Shown piece by piece: positions 27,901 to 36,581 of a stretch of 64,000 nt of DNA (the first letter of the stretch is position 1; each line of letters starts with the position of its first letter). The notes under the pieces are model-generated. The model was not told the DNA's origin and ran no database searches. It was given only the letters and a program-made list of their open reading frames with translations. This DNA comes from Dinoroseobacter sp034111085. GTDB lineage: Bacteria; Pseudomonadota; Alphaproteobacteria; Rhodobacterales; Rhodobacteraceae. Location: positions 62,001-126,000 of the forward strand of contig JAWUXZ010000015.1 of NCBI GenBank assembly GCA_034111085.1, given 5' to 3'. Both the position numbers and the translations under genes were made by a program.

Positions 27901-28225
27901 AATCGCCCGTGTTGTGCAGGCACGGGCCGCAAACCCAAACTGGCTGGCAGGCATGATGCGCCATGGGTTCCGAGGGGCGGCAGAGATCGCCTCGACCCTC
28001 GATCACATGGCCGCATTCGCGCATTTGGCGAAGGTCGTGCCCGCGCATCTGTTCGATCTTTATTACGAGGCAACGCTCGGGGACGACGCGGTCGCAGCGT
28101 TTCTTGAGGCGCAGAACCCCGAGGCCTTTGCTGCGATGCAAGACCAGTTTGCTGCGCTGGATGCAGCAGGGCTTTGGGTCAGCCGCCGCAACTCTATTCG
28201 CGCGGCGATGCAGGCGGCGCAATGA
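24950..28225 (+). CDS. cobN: Aerobic cobaltochelatase subunit CobN
   Basis: The large subunit (1,091 residues) of the ATP-dependent chelatase that inserts cobalt into hydrogenobyrinic acid a,c-diamide. It is related to the magnesium chelatase H subunit. Conserved stretches include LIHIGAHGTLEWLPGKSVAL, YPFIVNDPGEAAQAKRR and LWGSATMRTAGEEFAMAL. It is shorter than the roughly 1,275-residue Pseudomonas denitrificans protein, mainly in the N-terminal part. The partner subunits CobS and CobT are not in the window. The TGA overlaps the start of cobG. Confidence 0.95.
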   Translation: MHVVFRESHGLEETETPTDLGQSPADLVVLSFSDSDLGAFAEGWRRGRESLPSLRLANIAALKHPLSVDTYVEQTLEGAKGILIRLIGGLPYWAYGVQQIKALAEQRGIALAVLPADGRVDANLDAASTLPVSTLRRLSHLCDTGGAVAAQAALAQLALAAGLYAGPVKGSKSLPSVGAWTPEHGLSCPLIRPISDKPLIIVSFYRAFLTAADLAPIVAVFAALRARGFDVLGLFAPSLKAPGAAEWMARQIAFLKPAAIVNATSFSGRGASGRSPLDAGEVPVFQIALATSTRKAWDGAERGLSPADLAMHVVLPELDGRLFAGVASFKEPQSRDPDLQFSRFAHAHEPARIEAIADKVKAWTDLAARPADTRRPALILSTYPGKAWNMAHAVGLDALASAQAILEDLQGAGYATGSGDPLQTDLDACAMSWPLDAYLAALARLPETLRTDLTAAWGAPETDPAYRNGAFYFAATQRGAAVVALQPERGTPERRDDEYHDLSRTPRHGYVAFYLWLQSQCDTLIHIGAHGTLEWLPGKSVALSDACWPEALIGATPVIYPFIVNDPGEAAQAKRRIGAVTLGHIPPPMRASETPDRLMRLEALLDEFSNADGLDPRRRDRLQDDIRSEAQALGVEHDLGLESASCSAEAITRIDRFVCDIKESQFGDGLHIWGRLPAAHSPLDLAPAVAGERNALLATLDGKRIEAGPSGSPYRGRTDVLPTGRNLTTTDPRLVPSRNAYAQGVKLADELVRRHLQDHGDWPRGLIVDLWGSATMRTAGEEFAMALALLGVRPIWDVGTERVSGVEVLPIAELDRPRIDVTLRVSGLFRDVFPTLSALFGTAVKALAARDEAADWNPYVGREDARVYGPKPGSYGLGMGAALEDYSETGKARAGQAWLSASAYALDGETATLDAEGLRARVANADSFVHLQDLPETDVLLASDYAAHEAGFAAAQAITGGSAALYHLDNTNPDAPRARSLAEEIARVVQARAANPNWLAGMMRHGFRGAAEIASTLDHMAAFAHLAKVVPAHLFDLYYEATLGDDAVAAFLEAQNPEAFAAMQDQFAALDAAGLWVSRRNSIRAAMQAAQ

Positions 28226-29349
28226 CCGCGCGCGCCCCAAGCGTCAAAGGCTGGTGCCCCGGTGCCTACCACCCGATGATGTCAGGCGACGGTCTGGTGG
28301 TGCGGGTGCGCCCGACGCTGGCGCGGTTTGAGGCGGCGGTCTTGGCCGAAATTTGCACGCTAGCCGCGCGTCATGGCAACGGTATCCTAGAGTTCACCAA
28401 CCGCGCAAACTTGCAATTGCGCGGGGTGACTGAGGACAGCTTGCCTGCGCTGCTAGACGGCCTCGATGCGCTAGGTGTGCTCGACGAAGATCCCAGCTTG
28501 GAGGGGCGGCGCAATATCGTGACCTCGCCCTTCTACGCGCCCAGCGACTTGACCGCGCGGCTGTCCTCAGGTTTGCGCGCGCGGCTGACAGAATTGCCTG
28601 CCTTGCCGGCAAAATTCGGCTTTGCGGTCGATACCGGGGGGGGCCGCCTGCTTGCCAGTGCCTCCGCCGATATCCGGCTTGAGCGCGGCCTAGATGGTGC
28701 TCTGATCATCCGCGCCGACGGTGCCGAAACAGGTGTTATGGTTGACGAGAATGCGGCAATAGACGCGGCCATCGCCCTCGCGCATTGGTTTGTGCAGACC
28801 GCACCGAGTGGCACCAAACGCATGGCGAGGCTGCTCGATCACATCGCCCTGCCCGCCGAATGGACTGGCGCAACGCCCGTTCCCGCAAGCGCTACGCCGA
28901 CCCTTGGCACAACCGATATCGGCCAGCTCGTTGCAGTGCCGTTTGGCCAGATCGACGCCTCGGCCCTTGGCGAAATACTGCCCGCAACCAACGCGCTGCG
29001 CATCACCCCATGGCGTATTGCGCTGCTCGAAGGCACTCACGACATCACGCACCCCGCCTTAATCACCGACCCAAACGACCCGCTGCTTCATGTCGATGCC
29101 TGTCCGGGCGCGCCGCGCTGCGCCCAAGCGTCCGTGAACACGCATCAGATTGCCCGCGCCCTCGCCCCGCATATGACCGCCCGCCTGCACGTGTCGGGCT
29201 GCGAAAAAGGCTGTGCCCGTGCATCGCCGACAGACACCACCCTCGTGGGGCGCAACGGACGGTTTGACATCGTGCGCGGCGGCACGGCACAAGCGACCCC
29301 GACCCTGCGCGGCCTGACCGCAGCGGACCTGTTGAAAGAGCTGAGCTAA
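28222..29349 (+). CDS. cobG: Precorrin-3B synthase CobG
   Basis: A 375-residue oxygen-dependent enzyme converting precorrin-3A to precorrin-3B, the step that defines the aerobic pathway. It is a nitrite/sulfite reductase-type protein. The cluster-binding cysteines are in CPGAPRCAQ and CEKGCA near residues 293-335, and the N-terminal half has VKGWCPGAYHPMMSGDG and LEFTNRANLQLRG. The ATG at 28222 overlaps the cobN stop (ATGA). An upstream ATG at 28174 lies within cobN and is less likely. Confidence 0.93.
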   Translation: MTARAPSVKGWCPGAYHPMMSGDGLVVRVRPTLARFEAAVLAEICTLAARHGNGILEFTNRANLQLRGVTEDSLPALLDGLDALGVLDEDPSLEGRRNIVTSPFYAPSDLTARLSSGLRARLTELPALPAKFGFAVDTGGGRLLASASADIRLERGLDGALIIRADGAETGVMVDENAAIDAAIALAHWFVQTAPSGTKRMARLLDHIALPAEWTGATPVPASATPTLGTTDIGQLVAVPFGQIDASALGEILPATNALRITPWRIALLEGTHDITHPALITDPNDPLLHVDACPGAPRCAQASVNTHQIARALAPHMTARLHVSGCEKGCARASPTDTTLVGRNGRFDIVRGGTAQATPTLRGLTAADLLKELS

Positions 29350-29352
29350 CCC

Positions 29353-29982
29353 ATGCCACACACCTATCAAACCAACGGCGCCGCGATCTATTTGCAGTCA
29401 TTTGCCACTATCCGGGCAGAAGCCAATCTGGCGCGCTTCGACGTCGATGAAGAACAGGTTGCCGTGCGCATGATCCACGCTGCCGGAATGGTCGGGCTGG
29501 AAGAGCACGCGCATTTCTCGCCCGGTTTCGTGACAGCTGCGCGCGCGGCTTTGGAGGCAGGTGCGCCGATCTTATGCGACGCACGCATGGTCTCCGAGGG
29601 CATCACCCGCCCGCGCCTGCCCGTGAACAATGAAGTGATCTGCACCTTGCACAATGACGGCGTGCGCGAAATGGCTGCGCAAATGGGCAACACCCGCTCA
29701 GCCGCAGCGCTTGAGCTTTGGAGGCCGCATCTTGCAGGCGCAGTCGTGGCAATCGGAAATGCGCCGACGGCCCTATTTCACCTGCTGAATATGCTCGAAG
29801 ACCCCGACTGCCCGCGCCCCGCCGCCATTATAGGCTGCCCCGTTGGCTTTGTCGGAGCGGTGGAAAGTAAAGACGCGCTGTGGGCGGTCCAACCGGTCCC
29901 TTGCTGCATCATCCATGGCCGCCTCGGGGGTAGTGCGATCACCGTCGCGGCTGTCAACGCTATCGCGAGCCGAATGGAATGA
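29353..29982 (+). CDS. cobH: Precorrin-8X methylmutase CobH
   Basis: A 209-residue enzyme that moves the C-11 methyl group to C-12, giving hydrogenobyrinic acid. The catalytic histidine lies in VRMIHAAGMV near residue 39. ARMVSEGITR and AIIGCPVGFVGAVESK are conserved family segments. It starts three bases after the cobG stop, and its own stop overlaps the cobI start. Confidence 0.96.
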   Translation: MPHTYQTNGAAIYLQSFATIRAEANLARFDVDEEQVAVRMIHAAGMVGLEEHAHFSPGFVTAARAALEAGAPILCDARMVSEGITRPRLPVNNEVICTLHNDGVREMAAQMGNTRSAAALELWRPHLAGAVVAIGNAPTALFHLLNMLEDPDCPRPAAIIGCPVGFVGAVESKDALWAVQPVPCCIIHGRLGGSAITVAAVNAIASRME

Positions 29983-30707
29983 AGACCGGAACCCTATACG
30001 GTGTTGGCCTCGGCCCCGGCGCGCAAGACTTGATGAGTGTGCGCTCGGACCGCTTGCTGCGCAGCGCAAAGCACGTCGCGTTTTTCCGCAAGGCTGGACG
30101 CTCTGGCCAAGCGCGCAAGATCGTCGACGGGATGCTGCCCGACACAGCTATAGAGTTTCCGATGGAATACCCCGTCACCACGGAAATCCCGCTGGATGAT
30201 CCCGAATACAACCGCGTCTTGTCGGGGTTCTACGAGGACTGCACCGCACATGTCCGCACCCTGCTAGAGGGCGGCGAGGATGTCGTGACATTGTGCGAAG
30301 GTGATCCGTTTTTCTACGGCTCGTTTATGCACCTCTATATGCGCCTCAAGGACGTCGTGCCCGTCGAGGTTGTGCCCGCAATTACCGGCATGTCAGGTGC
30401 TTGGACCGCCACTGGCGCGCCGATCACATGGGGTGATGACGTGCTGTCGGTGCTGATGGGCACGTTGCCGGAAGCGGTCTTGGTCGAGCATATGAAGGCC
30501 GCGGACGCGCTGGTGGTGATGAAGATCGGGCGCAACATCGACAAGATCCGCAATGCCCTGCGCGCCGCAGGTCGCTACGAGGCCGCTTGGCTTGTGGAAT
30601 ACGCCACGATGCCTGAGCAAACCGTGACGCCGCTGCCGGAGGCCGAAGGCAAGGTCACGCCCTATTTCTCGATCATCGTGGTCCACGGCCAAGGGCGCAG
30701 ACCATGA
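29979..30707 (+). CDS. cobI: Precorrin-2 C20-methyltransferase CobI
   Basis: A 242-residue SAM-dependent methyltransferase of the tetrapyrrole methylase fold. The N-terminal loop GVGLGPGAQDLMSVRS, the SAM-binding LCEGDPFFYGSFMHL and VPAITGMSGAW are diagnostic for CobI/CbiL. It is coupled to both neighbours by ATGA overlaps. Confidence 0.95.
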   Translation: MKTGTLYGVGLGPGAQDLMSVRSDRLLRSAKHVAFFRKAGRSGQARKIVDGMLPDTAIEFPMEYPVTTEIPLDDPEYNRVLSGFYEDCTAHVRTLLEGGEDVVTLCEGDPFFYGSFMHLYMRLKDVVPVEVVPAITGMSGAWTATGAPITWGDDVLSVLMGTLPEAVLVEHMKAADALVVMKIGRNIDKIRNALRAAGRYEAAWLVEYATMPEQTVTPLPEAEGKVTPYFSIIVVHGQGRRP

Positions 30708-31456
30708 GCGGTTGGGTCGCTATTGTTGGGCTTGGGCCGGGGGCCGAGGGCCTCGTCACACCAGATGTGAGCGCAGCAATTGCCGAAGCCACAGATATAG
30801 TCGGCTACATTCCTTACGTCGCGCGGATAGCCCCGCGCGACGGTCTGGTCCTTCATGCCAGCGACAACCGAGTAGAGATTGACCGTTCGCGCCATGCGCT
30901 GGAAATGGCAGCAACCGGGCGGCGCGTTGTTGTCGTTTCCTCAGGGGATCCCGGCGTCTTCGCAATGGCCGCAGCTGTCCTGGAGGCGGTTGAGCATGGC
31001 GAGGCAGCTTGGCGCGATCTCGACATCCGCGTGCTGCCGGGGATCACCGCAATGCTGGCCTGTGCAGCCGCAATCGGTGCGCCCTTGGGCCATGATTTCT
31101 GCGCGATCAACCTCAGCGATAACCTCAAGCCGTGGGCGCTGATCGAGAAGCGGTTGCGTCTGGCGGCAGAGGCCGATTTCGCCATGGCGTTCTATAATCC
31201 GCGCTCAAAATCCCGACCCGAGGGGTTTGAGAAGGCCTTGGCTGTGTTGCAGCAGGTTTGCGCCCCGGATCAGCTGATCATCTTTGGGCGCGCGATCTCA
31301 ACGCCAGAACAAGAGATCAAGGTCGTGGCGATCAAGGACGCTACACCAGAGATGGCCGATATGCGCACGATGGTTTTGATGGGCTCATCGACCACACGGA
31401 TCATCGACCGTGACGGCACGCCGCTGGTTTACACACCGCGCTCGGTGGTGTCGTGA
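30704..31456 (+). CDS. cobJ: Precorrin-3B C17-methyltransferase CobJ
   Basis: A 250-residue tetrapyrrole methylase that methylates C-17 and drives ring contraction. Key segments are VGLGPGAEGLVTPDV, VVSSGDPGVFAMA, VLPGITAMLACAAAIGAPLGHD (seen in part) and AFYNPRSKSRP. The start overlaps the cobI stop. The last 28 bases overlap the end of cobK on the opposite strand. Confidence 0.95.
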   Translation: MSGWVAIVGLGPGAEGLVTPDVSAAIAEATDIVGYIPYVARIAPRDGLVLHASDNRVEIDRSRHALEMAATGRRVVVVSSGDPGVFAMAAAVLEAVEHGEAAWRDLDIRVLPGITAMLACAAAIGAPLGHDFCAINLSDNLKPWALIEKRLRLAAEADFAMAFYNPRSKSRPEGFEKALAVLQQVCAPDQLIIFGRAISTPEQEIKVVAIKDATPEMADMRTMVLMGSSTTRIIDRDGTPLVYTPRSVVS

Positions 31457-32181
31457 ACCCATGCGAGCACCTCGTCGGGCGTTTGGACTTCAAGGCGGTC
31501 CGGCAGCGCGGGTCGGTCGATCATCAGGACCGGAAGGCCAAGCGCGCGCGCAGCCTCGATCTTGGCGTAAGCCCCAGTGCCGCCCGCGTTTTTGGACACG
31601 ACTTGGGTGATCGCGAATTCCTGCATCAAGGCAAGATCATCACCTTGGGTGAACGGCCCGCGCGACACAACGACGTGGTGGTCGGGGAATTCTGGCGGGC
31701 TGGACGGCGCATCAACAAGGCGCAGCAGGTAGAAGTGCTGCGGGTTCGGCGCAAACTCGGGCAAGTGCATGCGACCCACGGCGAGCATAACGCGCTCGGG
31801 GGCGGTGTTCAGCGCGACAACCGCTCCGGCGATATCTTGAACATGGGTCCAGCAATCGCCAATTTGGGCGCGCCACGGCGCGCGGGTCAATGCGATCAAG
31901 GGCGTGTTGGTCTGGGCACAGGCGGCCACTGCATTGGCGCTCATTTGGGCGGCGAACGGATGCGTTGCGTCGATCAAATGGGTGATGGCGTTGTCATTCA
32001 GATAAGCCACCAACCCCTCCACCCCGCCAAACCCACCGATGCGGCGTGGCACGGGATGGCGCGCGGGGCGCTCGACACGGCCCGCGAAAGAGACAGTTGC
32101 GGGGATTCTCTCGGCGTCGATCTGTTTGCACAGAGCCGTTGCCTCGGTCGTGCCGCCAAGGATCAGAAGGTTTGGGGTCAT
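31429..32181 (-). CDS. cobK: Precorrin-6A reductase CobK, on the opposite strand
   Basis: A 250-residue NADPH-dependent reductase. The N-terminal LLILGGTTEATALC and the central HLIDATHPFAAQMSANA are family hallmarks. It lies in reverse inside an otherwise forward operon. The ATG at 32181 has AAGGAG nine bases upstream, while an earlier ATG at 32208 has no ribosome-binding site. The start codon shares two bases with the cobL start on the other strand (CATG, 32179-32182). It therefore needs its own promoter inside or beyond cobL, and its transcript would be antisense to that of the main operon. Confidence 0.93.
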   Translation of the reverse strand: MTPNLLILGGTTEATALCKQIDAERIPATVSFAGRVERPARHPVPRRIGGFGGVEGLVAYLNDNAITHLIDATHPFAAQMSANAVAACAQTNTPLIALTRAPWRAQIGDCWTHVQDIAGAVVALNTAPERVMLAVGRMHLPEFAPNPQHFYLLRLVDAPSSPPEFPDHHVVVSRGPFTQGDDLALMQEFAITQVVSKNAGGTGAYAKIEAARALGLPVLMIDRPALPDRLEVQTPDEVLAWVHDTTERGV

Positions 32182-33379
32182 GGCTGACGCTCCTTGGGTG
32201 ACGATCATAGGCTTGGGCGAGGACGGACGTGCCGGGCTTGGCGCTGCAAGTCAAGCGGCGCTGGACACAGCAGAGGTTATCATGGGCCCACCTCGGCACT
32301 TGGCGCTCGTGGGCGAAACAAGCGCGCGACACATTGCATGGCCGGTTCCGTTCGCAGATGGCGTGGCGAAGTTGCTGGCTTTGCGCGGGCAGCGCGTTGT
32401 GGTGCTGGCGTCGGGCGATCCGTTTTGGTTCGGTGCAGGCGCAGTTTTGGCGCGGCACTTGGAGGCGAGCGATTGGGTGGCCTATTCCGGTGTTTCGATA
32501 TTTTCGCTGGTTGCATCGCGGATGGGTTGGGCGTTGGAAAAAACGATATGCCTTGGCCTGCACGCAGCCCCACTTTCGCGGATGCGGGCGCATTTGACAG
32601 CCGGCGCGCGGTTGATCGTGTTGGTGCGGGGTGGTGCGGCGGTGGCCGAGGTTGCAGACTACTTGGCCGAGCTCGGGTTTGGGACCAGCGGGCTGACCGT
32701 TTGGGAAGCTGTGGGTGGGCCAAACGAGGTGAGGACTCCGTTTTCAGCTGACGCGATGCCCGCCAAAGCCTTCTCGCATCCAGTTTGCATGGCGATTGAG
32801 TGCGCGGGAAATGCAGCCACAATCCCGAAATCAAACGGTATACCCGACGAATTCTTTGACAGTGACGGCACCATGACCAAACGCCCGGTGCGCGCATTGA
32901 CGCTTTCAGCCCTCGCACCACGGCCCGGCGAACATCTGTGGGACATCGGAGGCGGCTCAGGTTCCATCGCGATAGAGTGGCTGCTGAGCGATCCGACCAC
33001 CCGAGCCACCGCCATTGAAATACGCGCAGACCGTGCGCAGGTCATCCGGGCGAATGCGGTGGCCCTCGGGGTGGACCGGCTGTCAGTCGTTGAAGGGGAT
33101 GCACCCGGTGCCCTCGCGGATTTGCCCATCCCAGATGCCGTGTTCATCGGCGGCGGGCTATCGCAAATGCTGCTCGAACACCTTCACACCACCCTGCCCG
33201 CTGGCACACGCATCGTTGCCAATGGCGTGACACTCGAAGCCGAGGCATTGCTTGCTGCATGGCACACGAAAACCGGCGGCGAGCTGATGCGGATCGAGAT
33301 TGCCAATGCCGCGCCACTGGGCCGCAAGCGCGGTTGGCGCGCGGCCTTCCCGATTGTGCAATGGAACGTCACGTTATGA
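32180..33379 (+). CDS. cobL: Precorrin-6Y C5,15-methyltransferase (decarboxylating) CobL
   Basis: A 399-residue bifunctional enzyme. The N-terminal CbiE-type half (VTIIGLGEDGRAGLG, VLASGDPFWFG) and the C-terminal CbiT-type half (LWDIGGGSGSIAIEWL, a class I methyltransferase motif) are fused, as usual for CobL. The ATG at 32180 gives the family N-terminus. The longer frame from 32039 reads antisense through cobK. The ribosome-binding site (AAGG at 32167-32170) lies inside the cobK coding sequence. It overlaps cobE by four bases. Confidence 0.95.
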   Translation: MADAPWVTIIGLGEDGRAGLGAASQAALDTAEVIMGPPRHLALVGETSARHIAWPVPFADGVAKLLALRGQRVVVLASGDPFWFGAGAVLARHLEASDWVAYSGVSIFSLVASRMGWALEKTICLGLHAAPLSRMRAHLTAGARLIVLVRGGAAVAEVADYLAELGFGTSGLTVWEAVGGPNEVRTPFSADAMPAKAFSHPVCMAIECAGNAATIPKSNGIPDEFFDSDGTMTKRPVRALTLSALAPRPGEHLWDIGGGSGSIAIEWLLSDPTTRATAIEIRADRAQVIRANAVALGVDRLSVVEGDAPGALADLPIPDAVFIGGGLSQMLLEHLHTTLPAGTRIVANGVTLEAEALLAAWHTKTGGELMRIEIANAAPLGRKRGWRAAFPIVQWNVTL

Positions 33380-33759
33380 TTGTTCCAGGATTTAGGATCG
33401 TTGCTGGCTTTGGCTGCCGTGACAGCGCCACCGAGGACAGCCTGCAAAGCGCGCTCGATCTGGCCTGCGCCGACCAGCCACAGCCACGCGCCCTCGCCAC
33501 GCTTGCCGCCAAAGCCCAACATCTCGCGCCGCTCGCCCGCACGCTGGATCTGCCGCTGATCAAGGTCTCACCAAGCGCCCTTGCCGGCCAGACCACCCTC
33601 ACCGCCTCCGACGCCTCGCGCGCAGCGCATGCTACAGGCAGCGTTGCCGAAGCGTCGGCCCTTGCCGCAGCGGGTCCGGGCGCGCGACTGCTCGGCCCAC
33701 GTCATATTTCGCACGACCGCCTCGCCACCTGCGCGCTCGCCTCTGGAGACCTAGAATGA
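33376..33759 (+). CDS. cobE: Cobalamin biosynthesis protein CobE (CbiG C-terminal domain family)
   Basis: A 127-residue protein matching the CobE/CbiG C-terminal fold: it starts with VPGFRIVAGFGCRDSATEDSLQ (seen in part), then TLDLPLIKVSPSALAGQ. CobE binds biosynthetic intermediates in the aerobic pathway but its exact role is not settled. The ATG at 33376 overlaps the cobL stop, and a longer frame from 33259 is not supported. It is coupled to cobM by a further ATGA overlap. Confidence 0.85.
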   Translation: MIVPGFRIVAGFGCRDSATEDSLQSALDLACADQPQPRALATLAAKAQHLAPLARTLDLPLIKVSPSALAGQTTLTASDASRAAHATGSVAEASALAAAGPGARLLGPRHISHDRLATCALASGDLE

Positions 33760-34550
33760 CTGTTCATTTCATCGGCGCAGGCCCCGGCGCGCCTGACCTG
33801 TTGACCCTGCGCGGGCGCGACCTGATCGCGGCCTGCCCGGTCTGCCTTTACGCAGGCTCGCTGGTGCCCGAGGCGATCCTCGGCCATTGCCCCGAGGGCG
33901 CGAAGATTGTGAATACGGCATCTCTCGACCTCGACGCGATCATTGCCGAGATCAAAGCGGCGCAGGCAGACGGCAATGATGTCGCCCGCGTGCATTCGGG
34001 TGATTTGTCGCTCTGGTCTGCGATGGGCGAGCAATTGCGCCGCCTGAAGGCCGAAGGAATTGCTTTTACCGTAACCCCCGGCGTGCCGTCTTTTGCCGCC
34101 GCCGCCGCGTCCCTCGGAGCCGAGTTGACCTTGCCGGGAATCGCGCAATCGGTGGTGCTGACGCGCACGCCCGGACGTGCTTCAACCATGCCCGAGGGCG
34201 AGAGCCTGACGAATTTCGCAGCCACCGGCGCGACCCTCGCGATCCATCTGTCTATTGGCAATGTAGCACAAGTCGTCACGGACCTTACTCCGGCTTACGG
34301 CGCGGATTGCCCGGTCGCGGTCGTCTTCCGCGCCAGCTGGCCGGACGAGCGCATCTTGCACGCCACGCTGGACACGCTCGCGGCAACACTCGACAAAGAC
34401 ATCACGCGCACGGCGTTAATCTTGGTGGGGCGGGCACTGGCGGCAGACGGGTTTTCAGAGAGCTGCCTTTATTCCGCTGACTACGATCGCCGCTACCGCC
34501 CACAAACCGCAGACAGCCCTTGGGCAAGTTGGAGCCACGGTGATGATTGA
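33756..34550 (+). CDS. cobM: Precorrin-4 C11-methyltransferase CobM
   Basis: A 264-residue tetrapyrrole methylase. FIGAGPGAPDLLTLRGRDL, ARVHSGDLSLWSAMGEQ and TVTPGVPSFAAAAASLGAELTLP (seen in part) identify CobM/CbiF. It overlaps cobE by four bases and the start of cobB by eight. Confidence 0.96.
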   Translation: MTVHFIGAGPGAPDLLTLRGRDLIAACPVCLYAGSLVPEAILGHCPEGAKIVNTASLDLDAIIAEIKAAQADGNDVARVHSGDLSLWSAMGEQLRRLKAEGIAFTVTPGVPSFAAAAASLGAELTLPGIAQSVVLTRTPGRASTMPEGESLTNFAATGATLAIHLSIGNVAQVVTDLTPAYGADCPVAVVFRASWPDERILHATLDTLAATLDKDITRTALILVGRALAADGFSESCLYSADYDRRYRPQTADSPWASWSHGDD

Positions 34551-35859
34551 TCTCCCCCCCGGCCTGATGATCTCGGCGCCGTCCTCGGGCACCGGAAAAA
34601 CCACCGTGATGCTTGGCTTGCTGCGTGCGCTGCGCGAAGACGGGCATGTGGTTCAGCCGTTCAAAAGCGGACCCGATTATATCGACCCGGCCTTCCATCT
34701 GGCAGCCGCAGGCCGCGCGTCGTTCAACTTCGACAGTTGGGCGATGGATGAGGGGCTTCTGGGCGCGGTCGCGGCCCAAGCACAAGGCGCAGATATCGTC
34801 GTCGCAGAAGGCTCTATGGGGCTTTATGACGGTGTTGCCACGCGCGGTCAGGCGGGCTTTGGAACCAGCGCAGAGACAGCACAGCGCATGGGCTGGCCCG
34901 TCGTTCTGGTCGTCGATGTCAGCGGGCAGGCGCAATCGGCAGCGGCCACGGCACTTGGCTTTGCAAAATACGCGCCAGATTTGCCGCTTGCAGGCGTGAT
35001 CTTGAACCGCGTTGCCTCGCCGCGTCACGAGCGCTTAACCCGTGTGGGGATGGATCGCGCCGGGATCACAGTCCTCGGCTCCCTGCCCCGGCGCGGTGAT
35101 CTGAAACTGCCCGAGCGGCATTTGGGCCTGATCCAAGCGGTTGAGCACCCCGATCTCGAGGCCGCCATAAACGGATACGCGAATTTCCTGCGCGAGAACG
35201 TGGATCTGGATGCGATCAAGGCAGCGGCACGGTCGGGCAAGGCACCGGCAAAAGGCACGTTTATGCGCCCCCCCGCCCAGCGGATCGCCTTGGCGCGCGA
35301 TGCAGCGTTCTCGTTCACCTATCCGCATGTACTGTCTGGTTGGCGCGAAGCCGGGGCGGAAATCCTGCCGTTCTCGCCTCTGGCCAACGAGGCCCCTGAT
35401 CCAAACGCCGATCTGGTCTGGCTACCCGGTGGCTATCCTGAGTTGCACGCGGGCGCGCTGGCTGCTGCCGGTAACTTCCGCGCGGGCTTGCGGCGTCACG
35501 CCGAAACCAAACCCGTCCATGGCGAGTGCGGCGGCTACATGGCACTTGGTGCGGGCCTTATCGACAAGGACGGCGCGCGTCATGAAATGCTCGGGCTTCT
35601 GGGGCTAGAGACCAGCTACGAGAAGCGCAAATTCCATCTCGGCTACCGGCGCGCAGTTCTGTCTGAGCCGATGCCAGGATTTGCACCGGGAAGTGCGCTT
35701 CGCGGCAATGAGTTCCACTATTCAACCATCCTCGAGCAACCTGACACGCCGCTGGCGCAGGTCTTTGACGCCGATGGCAACCCGGTTGTCGAGACGGGCT
35801 CGGTCCGAGGCAACGTGTCGGGGACGTTCTTTCATCTGATCACGGACGACAAAGGATGA
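34543..35859 (+). CDS. cobB: Cobyrinate (hydrogenobyrinate) a,c-diamide synthase CobB
   Basis: A 438-residue glutamine-dependent amidotransferase acting on the a and c carboxylates before cobalt insertion. The P-loop SAPSSGTGKTTVML lies near residues 11-24. The C-terminal glutaminase domain has the nucleophile cysteine in VHGECGGYMALG and the histidine in GNEFHYS. The ATG at 34543 is preferred over the GTG at 34540, because GGAG lies eight bases before it. Its stop overlaps the cobA start. Confidence 0.95.
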   Translation: MIDLPPGLMISAPSSGTGKTTVMLGLLRALREDGHVVQPFKSGPDYIDPAFHLAAAGRASFNFDSWAMDEGLLGAVAAQAQGADIVVAEGSMGLYDGVATRGQAGFGTSAETAQRMGWPVVLVVDVSGQAQSAAATALGFAKYAPDLPLAGVILNRVASPRHERLTRVGMDRAGITVLGSLPRRGDLKLPERHLGLIQAVEHPDLEAAINGYANFLRENVDLDAIKAAARSGKAPAKGTFMRPPAQRIALARDAAFSFTYPHVLSGWREAGAEILPFSPLANEAPDPNADLVWLPGGYPELHAGALAAAGNFRAGLRRHAETKPVHGECGGYMALGAGLIDKDGARHEMLGLLGLETSYEKRKFHLGYRRAVLSEPMPGFAPGSALRGNEFHYSTILEQPDTPLAQVFDADGNPVVETGSVRGNVSGTFFHLITDDKG

Positions 35860-36575
35860 GTGGGTTTGTCAGCTTCGTCGGCTCCGGGCCCGGTGATCCG
35901 GAGTTGCTGACGCTCAAAGCAGTAGACCGGCTCAAGCGCGCTGATGCAGTGCTGTTTGACGACCTGTCATCGGGCCCGATCCTATCGCATGTGGGTGCAG
36001 GTGCGGACCTCGTGGGCGTTGGCAAACGCGCCGGGCGGGCTTCGCCCAAACAGCACCATGTCAGCCGCTTGCTGGTGGAATATGCGCAAGCCAATGCCCG
36101 CGTTGTGCGCCTGAAATCTGGCGATGGCGGCACCTTTGGGCGCCTAGAAGAAGAGATCATCGCATTGCGTGAGGCCGGGATCGCCTACGAGATTATCCCG
36201 GGCATCCCATCGGCCTGTGCGGCGGCAGCGGCGGCGGGTATCCCGCTGACACGACGGCTGACCGCGCGTCGGGTGCAGTTCGTCACCGGACACGATGTAA
36301 GTGGCGCGTTGCCTGAGGATTTGAACCTCGCGGCCCTCGCCGACCCGATGGCGACGACTGTGGTGTTCATGGGCAAGCGGACGTTTCCTTTGTTGGTGGA
36401 CGCTTTGAAGTCGCACGGATTGGCCGGCAACACGCCTGCGCTGCTCGCCGAAAGTGTCAGCACGCCCGAGCAGGCCTTGCACCGGGGCACCATCGACAGT
36501 TTTGCCACGCAACTGCGCGATGAGATCGGAACTGCGCCTGCGTTGATCCTTTACGGGGCACTTGCAGATGCATAG
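35856..36575 (+). CDS. cobA: Uroporphyrinogen-III C-methyltransferase CobA
   Basis: A 239-residue SUMT enzyme making precorrin-2, the entry step of the pathway. It contains VGSGPGDPELLTLKAVDRL, VRLKSGDGGTFGRLEEE, VIPGIPSACAAAA-like IIPGIPSACAA and RRVQFVTGHD. It is a stand-alone SUMT without the CysG reductase/chelatase domains. The start overlaps cobB by four bases. Confidence 0.95.
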   Translation: MSGFVSFVGSGPGDPELLTLKAVDRLKRADAVLFDDLSSGPILSHVGAGADLVGVGKRAGRASPKQHHVSRLLVEYAQANARVVRLKSGDGGTFGRLEEEIIALREAGIAYEIIPGIPSACAAAAAAGIPLTRRLTARRVQFVTGHDVSGALPEDLNLAALADPMATTVVFMGKRTFPLLVDALKSHGLAGNTPALLAESVSTPEQALHRGTIDSFATQLRDEIGTAPALILYGALADA

Positions 36576-36581
36576 CGGGCT

